DNA of 64,000 nucleotides, taken from positions 220,041 to 284,040 of the forward strand of contig FR888508.1 in assembly GCA_000432155.1 (NCBI GenBank), in the 5' to 3' direction. Shown here piece by piece: positions 35,367-44,499 of this stretch. How positions within the stretch are numbered: the stretch's first letter is position 1; the number at the start of each line of letters is the position of its first letter. The DNA comes from Eubacterium sp. CAG:274 (GTDB lineage Bacteria > Bacillota > Clostridia > Lachnospirales > CAG-274). Under the pieces are notes generated by a model. It searched no databases. It worked only from the letters and a program-made list of their open reading frames with translations, and was not told the DNA's origin. The translations under genes and the position numbers were made by a program.

Positions 35367-36533
35367 GTGCCAACTAATTTTTTACAGACTAAAATTGGCA
35401 TTATTGGTGGTGGTCAGTTAGGTCAAATGATGATACTTGAGGCTAAAAAAATGGGCTTCTATGTAATTGTTTTAGACCCTACTCCAGACTGCCCAGCTCA
35501 TAGTATATGCGATGAACACATTATCGCAGATTTCAACGACAAAAATGCTTTTGCACTCCTTGCTGAAAAGGCAGATGTTATTACATATGAATTTGAACAT
35601 ATCAATGCAGATGCCCTTTTAGAGCTTGAAAACAAAGGATATAAAATTTATCCTACAGCAAAAAGCTTAAAAATCATTCAGGATAAGTTCACTCAAAAAA
35701 CACTTATGGCTGAAAATGGTTTACCTTGCCCAGACTTTATGGCTATTGAATCCATTGAAGATATGGAAAAGGCTGGCGAAAAATATGGCTATCCTTATAT
35801 GCTCAAGGCTCGTACTGGTGGATATGACGGTAAAGGTAATGCTGTAGTAAAAAGCAAAGATAGTATAACTTCTGCTTATAATGAGCTTGGTAGTGGCAAA
35901 ATTAAACTTATGGCTGAAAAAATGATTAATTTCCGTATGGAAACATCTGTTTTAGCTTGCCGTAGCTTAAATGGCGATGTCGCTGTTTACCCTGTTGGCG
36001 ATAACAGACATATTGACAGTATTCTTCACGAAACTGTAGTTCCCGCTGATATAGATAAAACAGCTACAGAGGGTGCTATGAACGCCGCAAAGAAAGTAAT
36101 GGAAATTTTTGACGGTATAGGTATGTTCTGTGTAGAAATGTTTGTAACTGAAGATGACCAAATTCTTATTAACGAGGTTGCTCCTCGTCCACACAATTCA
36201 GGTCACTATACAATAGAAGGCTGTGTTACAAGTCAGTTTGAAAATCATATAAGAGCCATTGTTGGTTTACCTTTAGGAGATACAAGCCTTATCAGACCAA
36301 CAGTAATGGTCAATCTTTTAGGCGAAGAATGTCATAGTGGCAAAACATATGTAGATGGTCTTTACGATGTATGTGCCCTTAAAGGAGCTACTGTACACAT
36401 TTATGGCAAAGGCATTTCTAAGCCTAAGAGAAAAATGGGTCATATTACTGTAACAGCTGATACAGTAAAAGAAGCTCTCGAAACTGCCGATAAAGCATTT
36501 AGTTTAATAAAAATTACATCAAAGGAGGACTAA
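35367..36533 (+). CDS. purK: 5-(carboxyamino)imidazole ribonucleotide synthase
   Basis: ATP-grasp enzyme of purine synthesis that makes N5-CAIR. About 388 residues. IGIIGGGQLGQMM begins the family; YPYMLKARTGGYDGKGN is the ATP loop and NEVAPRPHNSGHYTIE the metal site. The start is probably GTG at 35367, with GGTGG eight bases upstream; an in-frame ATG at 35352 has no ribosome site. Followed by purE after four bases, the reverse of the common purE-purK order; no other pur genes are present. Confidence 0.95.
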   Translation: MPTNFLQTKIGIIGGGQLGQMMILEAKKMGFYVIVLDPTPDCPAHSICDEHIIADFNDKNAFALLAEKADVITYEFEHINADALLELENKGYKIYPTAKSLKIIQDKFTQKTLMAENGLPCPDFMAIESIEDMEKAGEKYGYPYMLKARTGGYDGKGNAVVKSKDSITSAYNELGSGKIKLMAEKMINFRMETSVLACRSLNGDVAVYPVGDNRHIDSILHETVVPADIDKTATEGAMNAAKKVMEIFDGIGMFCVEMFVTEDDQILINEVAPRPHNSGHYTIEGCVTSQFENHIRAIVGLPLGDTSLIRPTVMVNLLGEECHSGKTYVDGLYDVCALKGATVHIYGKGISKPKRKMGHITVTADTVKEALETADKAFSLIKITSKED

Positions 36534-36537
36534 CACA

Positions 36538-37050
36538 ATGGTTCAAGTTGGAATAATTATGGGTAGTGATTCAGATTTACCTGTTATGAGTGAAGCTGCA
36601 AAGGTTTTAGATTCTTTTGGTATTGAGTACGAACTTACCATCGTTTCTGCTCACAGAACACCAGATAAAATGTACGAATATGCCTCTACAGCACAAGAAA
36701 GAGGATTAAAGGTTATTATTGCTGGTGCTGGTGGTGCTGCTCATCTTCCTGGTATGACAGCTGCCATTACAACATTACCTGTCATTGGTGTCCCTGTTAA
36801 GACTAGAGCATTAAGTGGTGTAGACTCCCTCTATTCTATAGTACAGATGCCAGGTGGTATCCCTGTTGCAACAGTTGCTATTAACGGAGCAAAAAATGCT
36901 GGCTTACTTACAGTACAAATGTTAGCAGCTTTTGACCCTCAACTTCAAGAAAAAGTTAAGACCTATAAAAGGGACTTAAAGAATTCTGTAGAAGAAAAAG
37001 CTGAGAAACTAGAAAACATCGGCTATACAGACTATTTAAGTCAGATGTAA
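36538..37050 (+). CDS. purE: N5-carboxyaminoimidazole ribonucleotide mutase
   Basis: Moves the carboxyl group of N5-CAIR to give CAIR. 170 residues, class I PurE: GSDSDLPVM, SAHRTPDKMYEYA and AGAGGAAHLPGMTAA contain the Ser and His of the active site. GGAGG lies near the end of purK. The purK-purE pair forms a complete two-step module. Confidence 0.98.
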   Translation: MVQVGIIMGSDSDLPVMSEAAKVLDSFGIEYELTIVSAHRTPDKMYEYASTAQERGLKVIIAGAGGAAHLPGMTAAITTLPVIGVPVKTRALSGVDSLYSIVQMPGGIPVATVAINGAKNAGLLTVQMLAAFDPQLQEKVKTYKRDLKNSVEEKAEKLENIGYTDYLSQM

Positions 37051-37184
37051 ATCTTAATTTTGTTTTAATTTTTTATAGCAAATTAGGGCTTGATTTTTTT
37101 CATCATTTAATATAGAATATATTGTACAAGGGGACATATTAATAAATTACATTACAAACAAATAATCGAAAGGAGATTTTCAAT

Positions 37185-37556
37185 ATGGATTACGCAAAAA
37201 TTATTGGTTCAAACATTAGATACGAAAGAAAACGCAGAGGTCTTACTATTGATGACTTTGCTAAGGTTATTGGTATGGCACCTGGTTTCCTCGGTCTTAT
37301 CGAAAGAGGTCAGAGAGGCACAAGTGTAAAGAATATGGTAGCTATTGCAGAGTTTTTCGATATTTCTTTAGATGACCTTATTACTAAGGACCTTTCTAAC
37401 GGCGGTGCTGATATGAAGGATATGGAAAACACAAGAAGTGCTAAGGCTCGTAGAGCTTTAAGAAGTCTTGTTAGCTCTCTTACTGAAGATGAAATCGTTT
37501 TCATCACTTCTGTTATTAAGAGTATGAACAAGATGAACACTGGTTTCATTGACTAA
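37185..37556 (+). CDS. XRE-family transcriptional regulator
   Basis: 123 residues. A helix-turn-helix of the Cro/C1 type covers residues 6-62 (IRYERKRRGLTIDDFAK, GFLGLIERGQRGTSVKN). The remaining 60 residues are helical and may serve in dimerisation. AAAGGAG precedes ATG. It stands alone between a spacer and a terminator, so its targets are unknown. AAGGGGACATAT about 50 bp upstream (37128-37139) repeats a 12-mer found near the SLH genes. Confidence 0.88.
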   Translation: MDYAKIIGSNIRYERKRRGLTIDDFAKVIGMAPGFLGLIERGQRGTSVKNMVAIAEFFDISLDDLITKDLSNGGADMKDMENTRSAKARRALRSLVSSLTEDEIVFITSVIKSMNKMNTGFID

Positions 37557-37570
37557 TTTATATATGCTTT

Positions 37571-37608
37571 ATAGGACTTAACCAAAGGTAAGGGTTAAGT
37601 CCTTTTTT
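37571..37608 (+). terminator. terminator of the XRE regulator gene
   Basis: AGGACTTAACC and GGTTAAGTCCT form an 11-bp perfect stem, loop about nine bases, followed by a run of T. Confidence 0.85.
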
Positions 37609-37744
37609 ATTCTCAATTTTATTTCATATTTACATTTCCTAAAACTTTCCAAATTTAATCTTATTTTAATTTTCCTATTCTTTTAATTTAATATTTGTTT
37701 GCTATATTATTACTTGTAAAATAAATCACAAGGAGGACAGATAT

Positions 37745-38371
37745 ATGAAGAAAGATATATTCCTTTGTATTGCTGTTGTTGGTATGTTGGCTTTCACAGC
37801 CTGTAATTCATCAACACAAACTGCATCACAGCAAAGCAGCGTAGAAATTACAAGTGAAGAAAGTAGCAAAGCTGAAACATCTGACAATAAGCCAGATAAA
37901 GAAGATAATTCCACTATAGCAAAGGTTACTGCTGTTACTGACCATTCTATTAGTGTGGTGGCTGCAAAAATGCCAGAGGGAAAACCTGATGACAACGGTA
38001 CACAACCTGACAAGAAGGACAATAGCAACGGACCTAGTGATAGTGAAAAACCTTCTGCTCCACCAGAGAGTAATGCTCCAGAAGGCAATGCCCCTGAGGG
38101 AAATGCACCAGCCCCTAAGGATAAGGATAATTCTCAAGGTCATTCATTAGAATTTAATACAGACGAAACACTTATTGAAATTCCAGACGAAAGCATACTT
38201 TATACTAGAGATAAAGAAACTGAAACTGGCTGTTCATTAAGTGATATTAAGGTAGACGATGTTGTTAGAATTAAATATTCTGATGATGGAGTTACCCCTG
38301 AAAAGATTGTTGTAATGACACAATCCGCACCTGCTGGAGAATCTGAAACTCAGACAGCAAGTGCAAATTAA
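37745..38371 (+). CDS. lipoprotein with Pro/Gly/Asn repeats
   Basis: 208 residues. The signal peptide ends in the lipobox LAFTAC with Cys20 as the lipid site. A low-complexity linker follows, including three PEGNA units near residues 115-130. The last 60 residues (TLIEIPDESILYTRD, DIKVDDVVRIKYSDDG) resemble a small beta-barrel, perhaps metal- or ion-binding, but I do not recognise the family. AGGAGG lies before ATG; a terminator follows. Confidence 0.75.
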   Translation: MKKDIFLCIAVVGMLAFTACNSSTQTASQQSSVEITSEESSKAETSDNKPDKEDNSTIAKVTAVTDHSISVVAAKMPEGKPDDNGTQPDKKDNSNGPSDSEKPSAPPESNAPEGNAPEGNAPAPKDKDNSQGHSLEFNTDETLIEIPDESILYTRDKETETGCSLSDIKVDDVVRIKYSDDGVTPEKIVVMTQSAPAGESETQTASAN

Positions 38372-38425
38372 AATAAATAACACTAATAAAAGATTTTTTC
38401 ATAAAAATTCCCTTTATAAATAAAC

Positions 38426-38461
38426 AAAAATGCCGATTTTCTCCCCTTTATCGGCATTTTT
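38426..38461 (+). terminator. terminator of the lipoprotein gene
   Basis: AAAAATGCCGA (38426-38436) pairs with TCGGCATTTTT (38451-38461); further T follow. Confidence 0.85.
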
Positions 38462-38560
38462 TTATTTGGAAAATTTTAGAATATCTTAATTTGTATTAAA
38501 ATATAAATTATGGTAAAATAATATTGTAGGGAATCATTTAATAAATGAGGAGGTGTTCTT

Positions 38561-38944
38561 ATGAACGAAAACGAAAATATAAACAATAATACAACTGACG
38601 ATGTTTGTGATAGCATACCTGAAGATGCTAAAGATGTAAATTTAAATGAAGAAAAATTTAGCTTTTCATCTTTACCACAGCCATCAACTGGAACAGCTAT
38701 TGCTTCTTTAGTTCTTGGTATTCTTTCTGTACTATGTTGTTGCTCTAATGTTCCAGCTCTTATTATGGCGGTAGCTGGTATTGTACTTGGTGTTTATTCA
38801 TACAAAAAAGACCCACTTAGTAGAACAACACCAATATTAGGTATTGTTCTTTCTGGCATAGGTCTTGTTCTTGCTCTTATTGTATGTCTTGGCCTTGGTG
38901 CAGCAAGTCTTATTGGAGCTTTAGGTTCACATATTTATTACTAA
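38561..38944 (+). CDS. DUF4190-like small membrane protein
   Basis: 127 residues: an acidic Asn/Glu-rich start of about 45 residues, then two glycine-rich membrane helices (IASLVLGILSVLCCC and ILGIVLSGIGLVLALIV) separated by a short YKKDP loop. The pattern is that of DUF4190. Function unknown. AGGAGG precedes ATG; it meets the DUF2752 gene tail to tail with a four-base overlap. Confidence 0.75.
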   Translation: MNENENINNNTTDDVCDSIPEDAKDVNLNEEKFSFSSLPQPSTGTAIASLVLGILSVLCCCSNVPALIMAVAGIVLGVYSYKKDPLSRTTPILGIVLSGIGLVLALIVCLGLGAASLIGALGSHIYY

Positions 38945-39333
38945 CATAGTTTGGGAATATCCAAAATAGGTATAAAATTTCTCAAAATATAATAAATCAT
39001 AACTACAACTAAAACTGTTACCCAGAAAGCTGTCTTTCTAGGTAGCAGTTTTTTATTTATTCCAAAACATTTTAAAAGCTGTTCAATATAAAATAAAATA
39101 ATCGTAACTATTACTATATCTGTTCCATAATTACATTTAATAGCTGTCAATATATCTCCTCTGAGAAGATATATTGCAAATCTTGTATTTCCACAGCCTG
39201 GACACCAGTATCCTGTAACTTCCTTAAATTTACAGGAATACAGATGTGCTAATATAAATGGAAACACCAATTTTAACAAAAATAACATTCCTAAAGCTAA
39301 AAACGGTAATCCTATCAAAACAGCCTTTCTCAT
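38941..39333 (-). CDS. DUF2752-family membrane protein
   Basis: 130 residues, three membrane helices. The family motif YWCPGCGNTRF is at residues 42-52, near the membrane surface. Function unknown; the family is often beside DUF4190 proteins, as here. The ATG overlaps the UDG stop (ATGA). Confidence 0.85.
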   Translation of the reverse strand: MRKAVLIGLPFLALGMLFLLKLVFPFILAHLYSCKFKEVTGYWCPGCGNTRFAIYLLRGDILTAIKCNYGTDIVIVTIILFYIEQLLKCFGINKKLLPRKTAFWVTVLVVVMIYYILRNFIPILDIPKLC

Positions 39334-39887
39334 AAAAGCTCCTTTAATTTAAGTAAATCCTGCTGGTATACTTCACTTAATGCTCTATTATATATAATTG
39401 ATGCAGGGTGGTATAAAGGAAATACCTTAAATCCATTATACTCAATTAATGTTCCATGACATTCCCCTATTGTAATTTTGTTATCCATAAGAGTATTTTT
39501 AAGTGCAAAATTACCTAAAGTAACAATAAATTCAGGTTTAACAAGCTGAATTTCTCTCTGGAGATATGGTACAAAAAGTTCCAATTCCTCTCTGTTTGGT
39601 GGTCTATTAATAGGCTTACCTGTTTTTGGACTATTTTTAGTAGGTCTAACCTTTACTACATTTGAAATGTAGAGATTTTCTCTTTTTAATCCCAATATTT
39701 CTAAAAACTCATTTAAGTTCTTTCCAGCTTTTCCTACAAAAGGTCTGCCCTCTTTTACCTCCTCTGCTCCCGGAGCTTCTCCAATAAGCATTATAATAGC
39801 ATTTTTATCCCCATCGCCAAAAACTACCGGTCTGTCTGCCCACATTTCATTTGTACTTTTTAATATTTCATCATTAAGTTGTTTCAT
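39330..39887 (-). CDS. family-4-like uracil-DNA glycosylase without iron-sulfur cysteines
   Basis: 185 residues. Active-site motifs of family 4 UDG are clear: GEAPGAEEVKEGRPFVGKAG (near 36-55) and HPASIIYN (near 160-167). The family holds a [4Fe-4S] cluster by four Cys, two near the N terminus, one in the KCRPP-type motif and one beyond it. Here the N terminus has none, the motif reads KVRPT, and the later position is Phe. The only Cys is in GECHG. It would repair uracil in DNA, if active. It overlaps the rhomboid gene by 14 bp. Confidence 0.87.
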   Translation of the reverse strand: MKQLNDEILKSTNEMWADRPVVFGDGDKNAIIMLIGEAPGAEEVKEGRPFVGKAGKNLNEFLEILGLKRENLYISNVVKVRPTKNSPKTGKPINRPPNREELELFVPYLQREIQLVKPEFIVTLGNFALKNTLMDNKITIGECHGTLIEYNGFKVFPLYHPASIIYNRALSEVYQQDLLKLKELL

Positions 39888-40953
39888 TCTTCTTTTCTCC
39901 TATACAAAAAATTAGTGATGTTATAAGTCCACCAATAAGTCCGCCTAAGTGACCCCAATTATCTACATTTGGTATAAGTATGCCAGTTCCTATATTTATA
40001 ATAGCAAAAACTATAAGCACACCTAAATCAAGTCCGTCCATAGACCTCTTATAAAACTTTGAATATACAATATTTGCTCCCATTATGCCAAATATTGCTC
40101 CACTTGCACCAGCAGAAACTGCTCCGTTAAATGTAATACTAAGTAATCCACCTAACAAACCTGAAATAATGTATATAATTATATATTTCAATTTTCCAAA
40201 ATATTTTTCTGCCCTAGAGCCAAATATATAAATAGAAAAGCCATTACACAAAAGGTGCATAAATCCTATATGTAAAAACATATATGTAAACAGTCTATAT
40301 ATTTGCCCTGACAATATTAAATCTCTGTCTAATGCCCCAAAATTCAGTAATACCCCTGTATTTGTTGACCCTCCCAACAGTTCCATAGCCAAAAATACAA
40401 TAACATTAATTGCCATAAGACCTATTGTAAAAGCAATATTATTAGTTTTTACATTTTTTGCTCTGTTTTCAATATGCTTTTTTTCCAAATCTCTGACATC
40501 AGTTGCCACATCATAGCCCTCCATATTAAGGGCACTATTTATTGCCTTTTCTATATCAATTAGTTTATTAGGCTGTTGACCATTTACTATAATCTTTTTT
40601 TCTAAAATATCTACAACCCATTTTAATTCCACATAGGGTGCATTATAATCCAAAATATCAACATTACAGTAATTTATTATCTTTTCATCAACCTTTTCTT
40701 TAAAATAAACAAATAAAGAAACAACATTAAATCTCTTTTCCATAGCAAGAAAGTTCTGTAAACCATGGGTAATAATTTCATAATCTGGATTATCTCCATT
40801 TATGGCAACAACTATGTACATCGTATTGCCAGTAAATTTACATAATCCCATATATTTGCTTTCATCACTTAAAATCGTATTATCGTTCATATTGTTTATT
40901 GTACGAAATTCCATTGAAAGCAAGTTATCGGTAAATTGTTTTATAAAAGACAT
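39874..40953 (-). CDS. rhomboid-family intramembrane serine protease
   Basis: 359 residues. A soluble N-terminal domain of about 165 residues precedes six membrane helices. The catalytic Ser is in GASGAIFGIMGA and the His in WGHLGGLIGG; the L1 loop and HIGFMHLLCNGFS are typical. It cleaves membrane-protein substrates within the bilayer; the substrate is unknown. AGGAG lies before ATG, partly in the end of bofA. Confidence 0.92.
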   Translation of the reverse strand: MSFIKQFTDNLLSMEFRTINNMNDNTILSDESKYMGLCKFTGNTMYIVVAINGDNPDYEIITHGLQNFLAMEKRFNVVSLFVYFKEKVDEKIINYCNVDILDYNAPYVELKWVVDILEKKIIVNGQQPNKLIDIEKAINSALNMEGYDVATDVRDLEKKHIENRAKNVKTNNIAFTIGLMAINVIVFLAMELLGGSTNTGVLLNFGALDRDLILSGQIYRLFTYMFLHIGFMHLLCNGFSIYIFGSRAEKYFGKLKYIIIYIISGLLGGLLSITFNGAVSAGASGAIFGIMGANIVYSKFYKRSMDGLDLGVLIVFAIINIGTGILIPNVDNWGHLGGLIGGLITSLIFCIGEKKNETT

Positions 40954-40961
40954 TTTTTCTC

Positions 40962-41225
40962 CTATCTAAAAAGTAAAGCAAGTCCAAACATAAGCACCAC
41001 AGCTGGAAAGCCCAAAAGTGTAGCTAAAAGCCCTGTTAAAGCATTTATACCTACAGATATATTAAGTGGCGAAAGCAATATATTCAGTATAAATATACTT
41101 GCCACACTAAAAGCTCCTCTGGCTACAAGTTTTATAATCTTAGAGCCTAATTTTAAAAATACAAAACTTAATATACTAAGTGCTAGTATAATAAAAAATA
41201 AATTTTCAACAAAGTATTCTCCCAT
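40962..41225 (-). CDS. bofA: BofA-family protein (pro-sigma-K processing inhibitor)
   Basis: 87 residues, the usual BofA length, with two or three membrane helices and the LNISVGINALTGLLATLLGFPAVVL C-terminal region in part. In Bacillus, BofA holds the SpoIVFB protease inactive in the forespore membrane. The ATG at 41225 is chosen for the GAGGTGAT ribosome site; the frame continues to 41264 without one. Neighbouring rhomboid protease makes an interesting membrane-proteolysis context, but SpoIVFB is not seen. Confidence 0.8.
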   Translation of the reverse strand: MGEYFVENLFFIILALSILSFVFLKLGSKIIKLVARGAFSVASIFILNILLSPLNISVGINALTGLLATLLGFPAVVLMFGLALLFR

Positions 41226-41277
41226 ATTAATCACCTCTGTAAATAATACGGAAACTCTGTCCAAAATATACTAATTT

Positions 41278-43236
41278 TTATACTGTAATATTTATTGTAT
41301 AACCAGTTCTAACAATGTGCTTTGCTCCCATAGAACTAGTTAATAAAATACCTATTTCATATTGACCCTTATCCACTATTTCGTTATCAATTCTACACTT
41401 AAAACCACATAAAGGTATATTTTTATTCTTTATTTTTGCCAAGTCAAACCTTTGCTCCATATCTGTTTCAAAAACAAGGGCATTTTCATCTGTAAATAAC
41501 AATAAATTGATTTTACAATACCCTCCCTTTTCTCTATAAGCATAACCACCTATAGTAATGAAATCCCTATAGTGTATATATTCTACGGCAAATTCAATAT
41601 TACTGTCAATATATCTATCCACATTTTTAATTTGCTTAAAAGGTTCACTAGCAAAAACTCTATTAAGGACTTCTATAGAAAAGTCTGCTTTATGCTGTGT
41701 TAAGTTTGTATTATAATATAAGTCGTTAGAAATATAATTTCTATATTTGCTATCTAACTTCATTCTTTCCTTGTACAATCTCAAAAGCTTTTCATCACTT
41801 TTTCTGTCATCGCCTCGAGATACAGATTCATAATGTAGCAAACTTATATTATTCAAACATACATTATACAAGCCCTTTTCTAAAAGAGAAAAACATAAAT
41901 CTACATCATTATAGGCAACAGCAAAATCCTCATCAAAGCCACAAAAATCTTTTTTCTTTATCATAAGGCAAGCCCCTGTAACAGCTGAAAAATTATAAGG
42001 CGAACTTGTTCTGCCAAAATAATAGTTACCATTTGGCATATTTCCAAAGCAATGAACAGGACCATTCTGTATATTAATTACTCCACAATGCTGTATATTT
42101 TTTGTATCAGGATAAAGAAGTTTTACCCCTACTGCACCTGTTTCCGGCAACTGACAATAACCTACCATTTCTGTAAGCCATTTACTATCTGTAATCTCTA
42201 TATCATCATTTAAAAACATTATATACTTTCCATTAGAATTTTCTGCCCCAATATTACACATTTTAGAAAAATTAAAATCCCTTTTTTCATAAATGTATTT
42301 TCCATTTACTTTTGAAATTGTATCAACATATTTTTTTGAATTTTCGTCACTACTGCCATTGTCTACTACAATAATTTCATAATTTCCATACTGCGTATTT
42401 TCTGCTATAGAATTAATACATTTTTCAAGCATTGGAACATTATCTTTTGAGGGAATTACTATAGATACCAATTCTTCATCAGGTTTAAAAACTATGTTAC
42501 CAAAATCATCAATAGTTGCTCTTATATTTCTAGTCATTAATATACTTTGCTTTATAGTTTTTATTTCGTCTATATTTTCAATATGCTCTTTTTTATGACA
42601 AAGGACTTTATCCACTTTTGAAATATCCTTGTTTTCATTGGTATATTTCAACAAAAAGTCATAGTATTCATCATCTTTATAATCACAATTAAATCCTATA
42701 TTTTTAGCTTTTTCGCAATCAAAAATTGAAAAACCTATATAACAAAATGATAAAAGAGTATGAGGAGAAAAACAAGGTTTAAAAAATGGATTTATGTATT
42801 TTTCTCCCATTATAGTATCGTCATCACAATACACCATTGAACACATTTTTTTATTTAGGCATTTTACAAATTCAAATACTGCATTTTTTTCGAGAATATC
42901 TTCACTATTCATAAAGCAAACATATTCTCCCTCTGCCATAGTCAGACCCTTGTTAAAAGATTTCGCTTTTGTTTCTTCGCATACATTCAAAAGCTGTATA
43001 TTGGTATATATTTGATTTTTAATGCTATCTATTGTTTTGCTACTGCCATTATGTACAATAACTGTAACTTTAGGATTATAATCTAGTTTATGACCCTCGT
43101 GGCAATCCATAAGTTTTCTGTAATTGTCGTAATTTGATGGATTTTTTCGAATATAATTATTCTCTTTCACCCTATCCAAAACTACCGCAAAACCATATTT
43201 TTTTATATATTCTAATGATTTTTTTATAATAGACAT
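41278..43236 (-). CDS. two-domain family 2 glycosyltransferase
   Basis: 652 residues. The first GT-A-like domain (about 55-190) starts KVTVIVHNGSS and has an EYVCFMNSEDIL segment; its acceptor motifs look weak. The second (about 255-480) is a canonical GT2: VSIVIPSKDNVPMLEKCINS, VVDNGSSDENS, and FLNDDIEI with the DD of the metal site. A C-terminal beta-rich part follows. ATG at 43236 has AGGAG upstream; the frame extends to 43272 but without a site. It probably adds sugars to a surface polymer or protein. The adjacent 43312 gene may be its partner. Confidence 0.85.
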   Translation of the reverse strand: MSIIKKSLEYIKKYGFAVVLDRVKENNYIRKNPSNYDNYRKLMDCHEGHKLDYNPKVTVIVHNGSSKTIDSIKNQIYTNIQLLNVCEETKAKSFNKGLTMAEGEYVCFMNSEDILEKNAVFEFVKCLNKKMCSMVYCDDDTIMGEKYINPFFKPCFSPHTLLSFCYIGFSIFDCEKAKNIGFNCDYKDDEYYDFLLKYTNENKDISKVDKVLCHKKEHIENIDEIKTIKQSILMTRNIRATIDDFGNIVFKPDEELVSIVIPSKDNVPMLEKCINSIAENTQYGNYEIIVVDNGSSDENSKKYVDTISKVNGKYIYEKRDFNFSKMCNIGAENSNGKYIMFLNDDIEITDSKWLTEMVGYCQLPETGAVGVKLLYPDTKNIQHCGVINIQNGPVHCFGNMPNGNYYFGRTSSPYNFSAVTGACLMIKKKDFCGFDEDFAVAYNDVDLCFSLLEKGLYNVCLNNISLLHYESVSRGDDRKSDEKLLRLYKERMKLDSKYRNYISNDLYYNTNLTQHKADFSIEVLNRVFASEPFKQIKNVDRYIDSNIEFAVEYIHYRDFITIGGYAYREKGGYCKINLLLFTDENALVFETDMEQRFDLAKIKNKNIPLCGFKCRIDNEIVDKGQYEIGILLTSSMGAKHIVRTGYTINITV

Positions 43237-43311
43237 ATTTTCTCCTGTATTTTTTAATAACAACCTTTTCAAAGTCCATTAATTATACTACATTTCATAA
43301 AATAAATAAAC

Positions 43312-44367
43312 CTATTTTCCTCTTATTCGCATTTCCAAATCTTTAACTTTTTTTCGCAGTCTTTCTATTTCCTCCTGTTCAGCTATACTCTGTGTCTGCA
43401 CAATATTATCAACTGGTAAAAGCTCCATAAGATAGGGCTTATCGCTTGGAACATAAACTTCATTTGCAATATATTTATCTCCTTGTTGATTTTTTTCTAC
43501 TAAAACAGCCTTTACAGAATTTGTTTCAAACTTTCCCTTGTATAATCCCTGTTGCTTAAAACTCTCTCCCATATCGTAGGATACAATAGAATATAATTTT
43601 CTAGCTGTCCTCCACCATATGCAAACTTTATTCTGCACTATTGCAATTATACAATCTCTGGCTGAAGTATTTTCTACGATAGTTTTTGCCTTGTTTACTT
43701 TATTGCTTTCCTTACGCACATAAACTATTTTTGAACCATAAATTCCAGATAATAAAAATACAAAATGAATACTATCCTCTGTTATAACATAGGAATAATC
43801 TGTTATGTAATACCCTGTTGCATAAACCATTTTAAAATTGCTTATATTTTCATTCACTTCTCTGTATCCAAACTGAATTTCTGGCATACGCTTTTGATAA
43901 AAAATAACTTTATTATTTTTTCCGGCATAGTGAACCTTAAAAAAGCTATTGTTAAAGGGAATAAAATCATCTATTTTCTCTGGTTTAGACCAATTACTGT
44001 CCGCCCTTTTCTTCTGTCTTACAATATATTCCCCGTTTCTATCAGGCAAATTATATATTAACTCCATCTGATTGTTCCAGATTTCCGCATTAATAACAAT
44101 GTCATTCTTTTCATCTCCCAAACTTTCCAGTATTTTAACTTCTTCTTTGCCATTTTCACAAAGATACATACTGCCATTTTTCTTCTGATATATAACCATA
44201 TAATTAGAATTGTATTCAAAAACACTAAATTCAGGCTTTACACCACTTGCAACAATTTCTTCTTTTCCCCACATTCCTTTCTCTATTTTCTTTATACAAA
44301 TATTGCCTAATGAATAGTAAATAGCCGTAATTTCATAATCGCTTTTCTTTAAAATATATATACTCAT
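43312..44367 (-). CDS. unknown beta-rich protein with C-terminal coiled coil
   Basis: 351 residues, no signal peptide. Residues 1-310 consist of short strands with repeated Tyr/Ile-rich motifs, suggesting a propeller-like fold; the last 30 residues (IERLRKKVKDLEMRI) form a coiled coil. No family recognised. The ATG at 44367 has GGGTGAT upstream; TTG at 44379 is less likely. It lies before the glycosyltransferase on the same strand with a 75-bp gap. Confidence 0.65.
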   Translation of the reverse strand: MSIYILKKSDYEITAIYYSLGNICIKKIEKGMWGKEEIVASGVKPEFSVFEYNSNYMVIYQKKNGSMYLCENGKEEVKILESLGDEKNDIVINAEIWNNQMELIYNLPDRNGEYIVRQKKRADSNWSKPEKIDDFIPFNNSFFKVHYAGKNNKVIFYQKRMPEIQFGYREVNENISNFKMVYATGYYITDYSYVITEDSIHFVFLLSGIYGSKIVYVRKESNKVNKAKTIVENTSARDCIIAIVQNKVCIWWRTARKLYSIVSYDMGESFKQQGLYKGKFETNSVKAVLVEKNQQGDKYIANEVYVPSDKPYLMELLPVDNIVQTQSIAEQEEIERLRKKVKDLEMRIRGK

Positions 44368-44499
44368 TTTATCACCCAAAATATTATATTATAGACAAGG
44401 TGTAATTATGTATTTACTGGTAAAATAAGGATAACATTCGAAATAATTTGACAAAAATATAAATATAAAATATACTTGTTTGAGAGAGGAGTTTTAACA

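Noticed and set aside
37826..38143. Antisense open frames within the lipoprotein gene
   Set aside because: They arise from the repetitive Pro/Gly/Asn codons and have no start signals.
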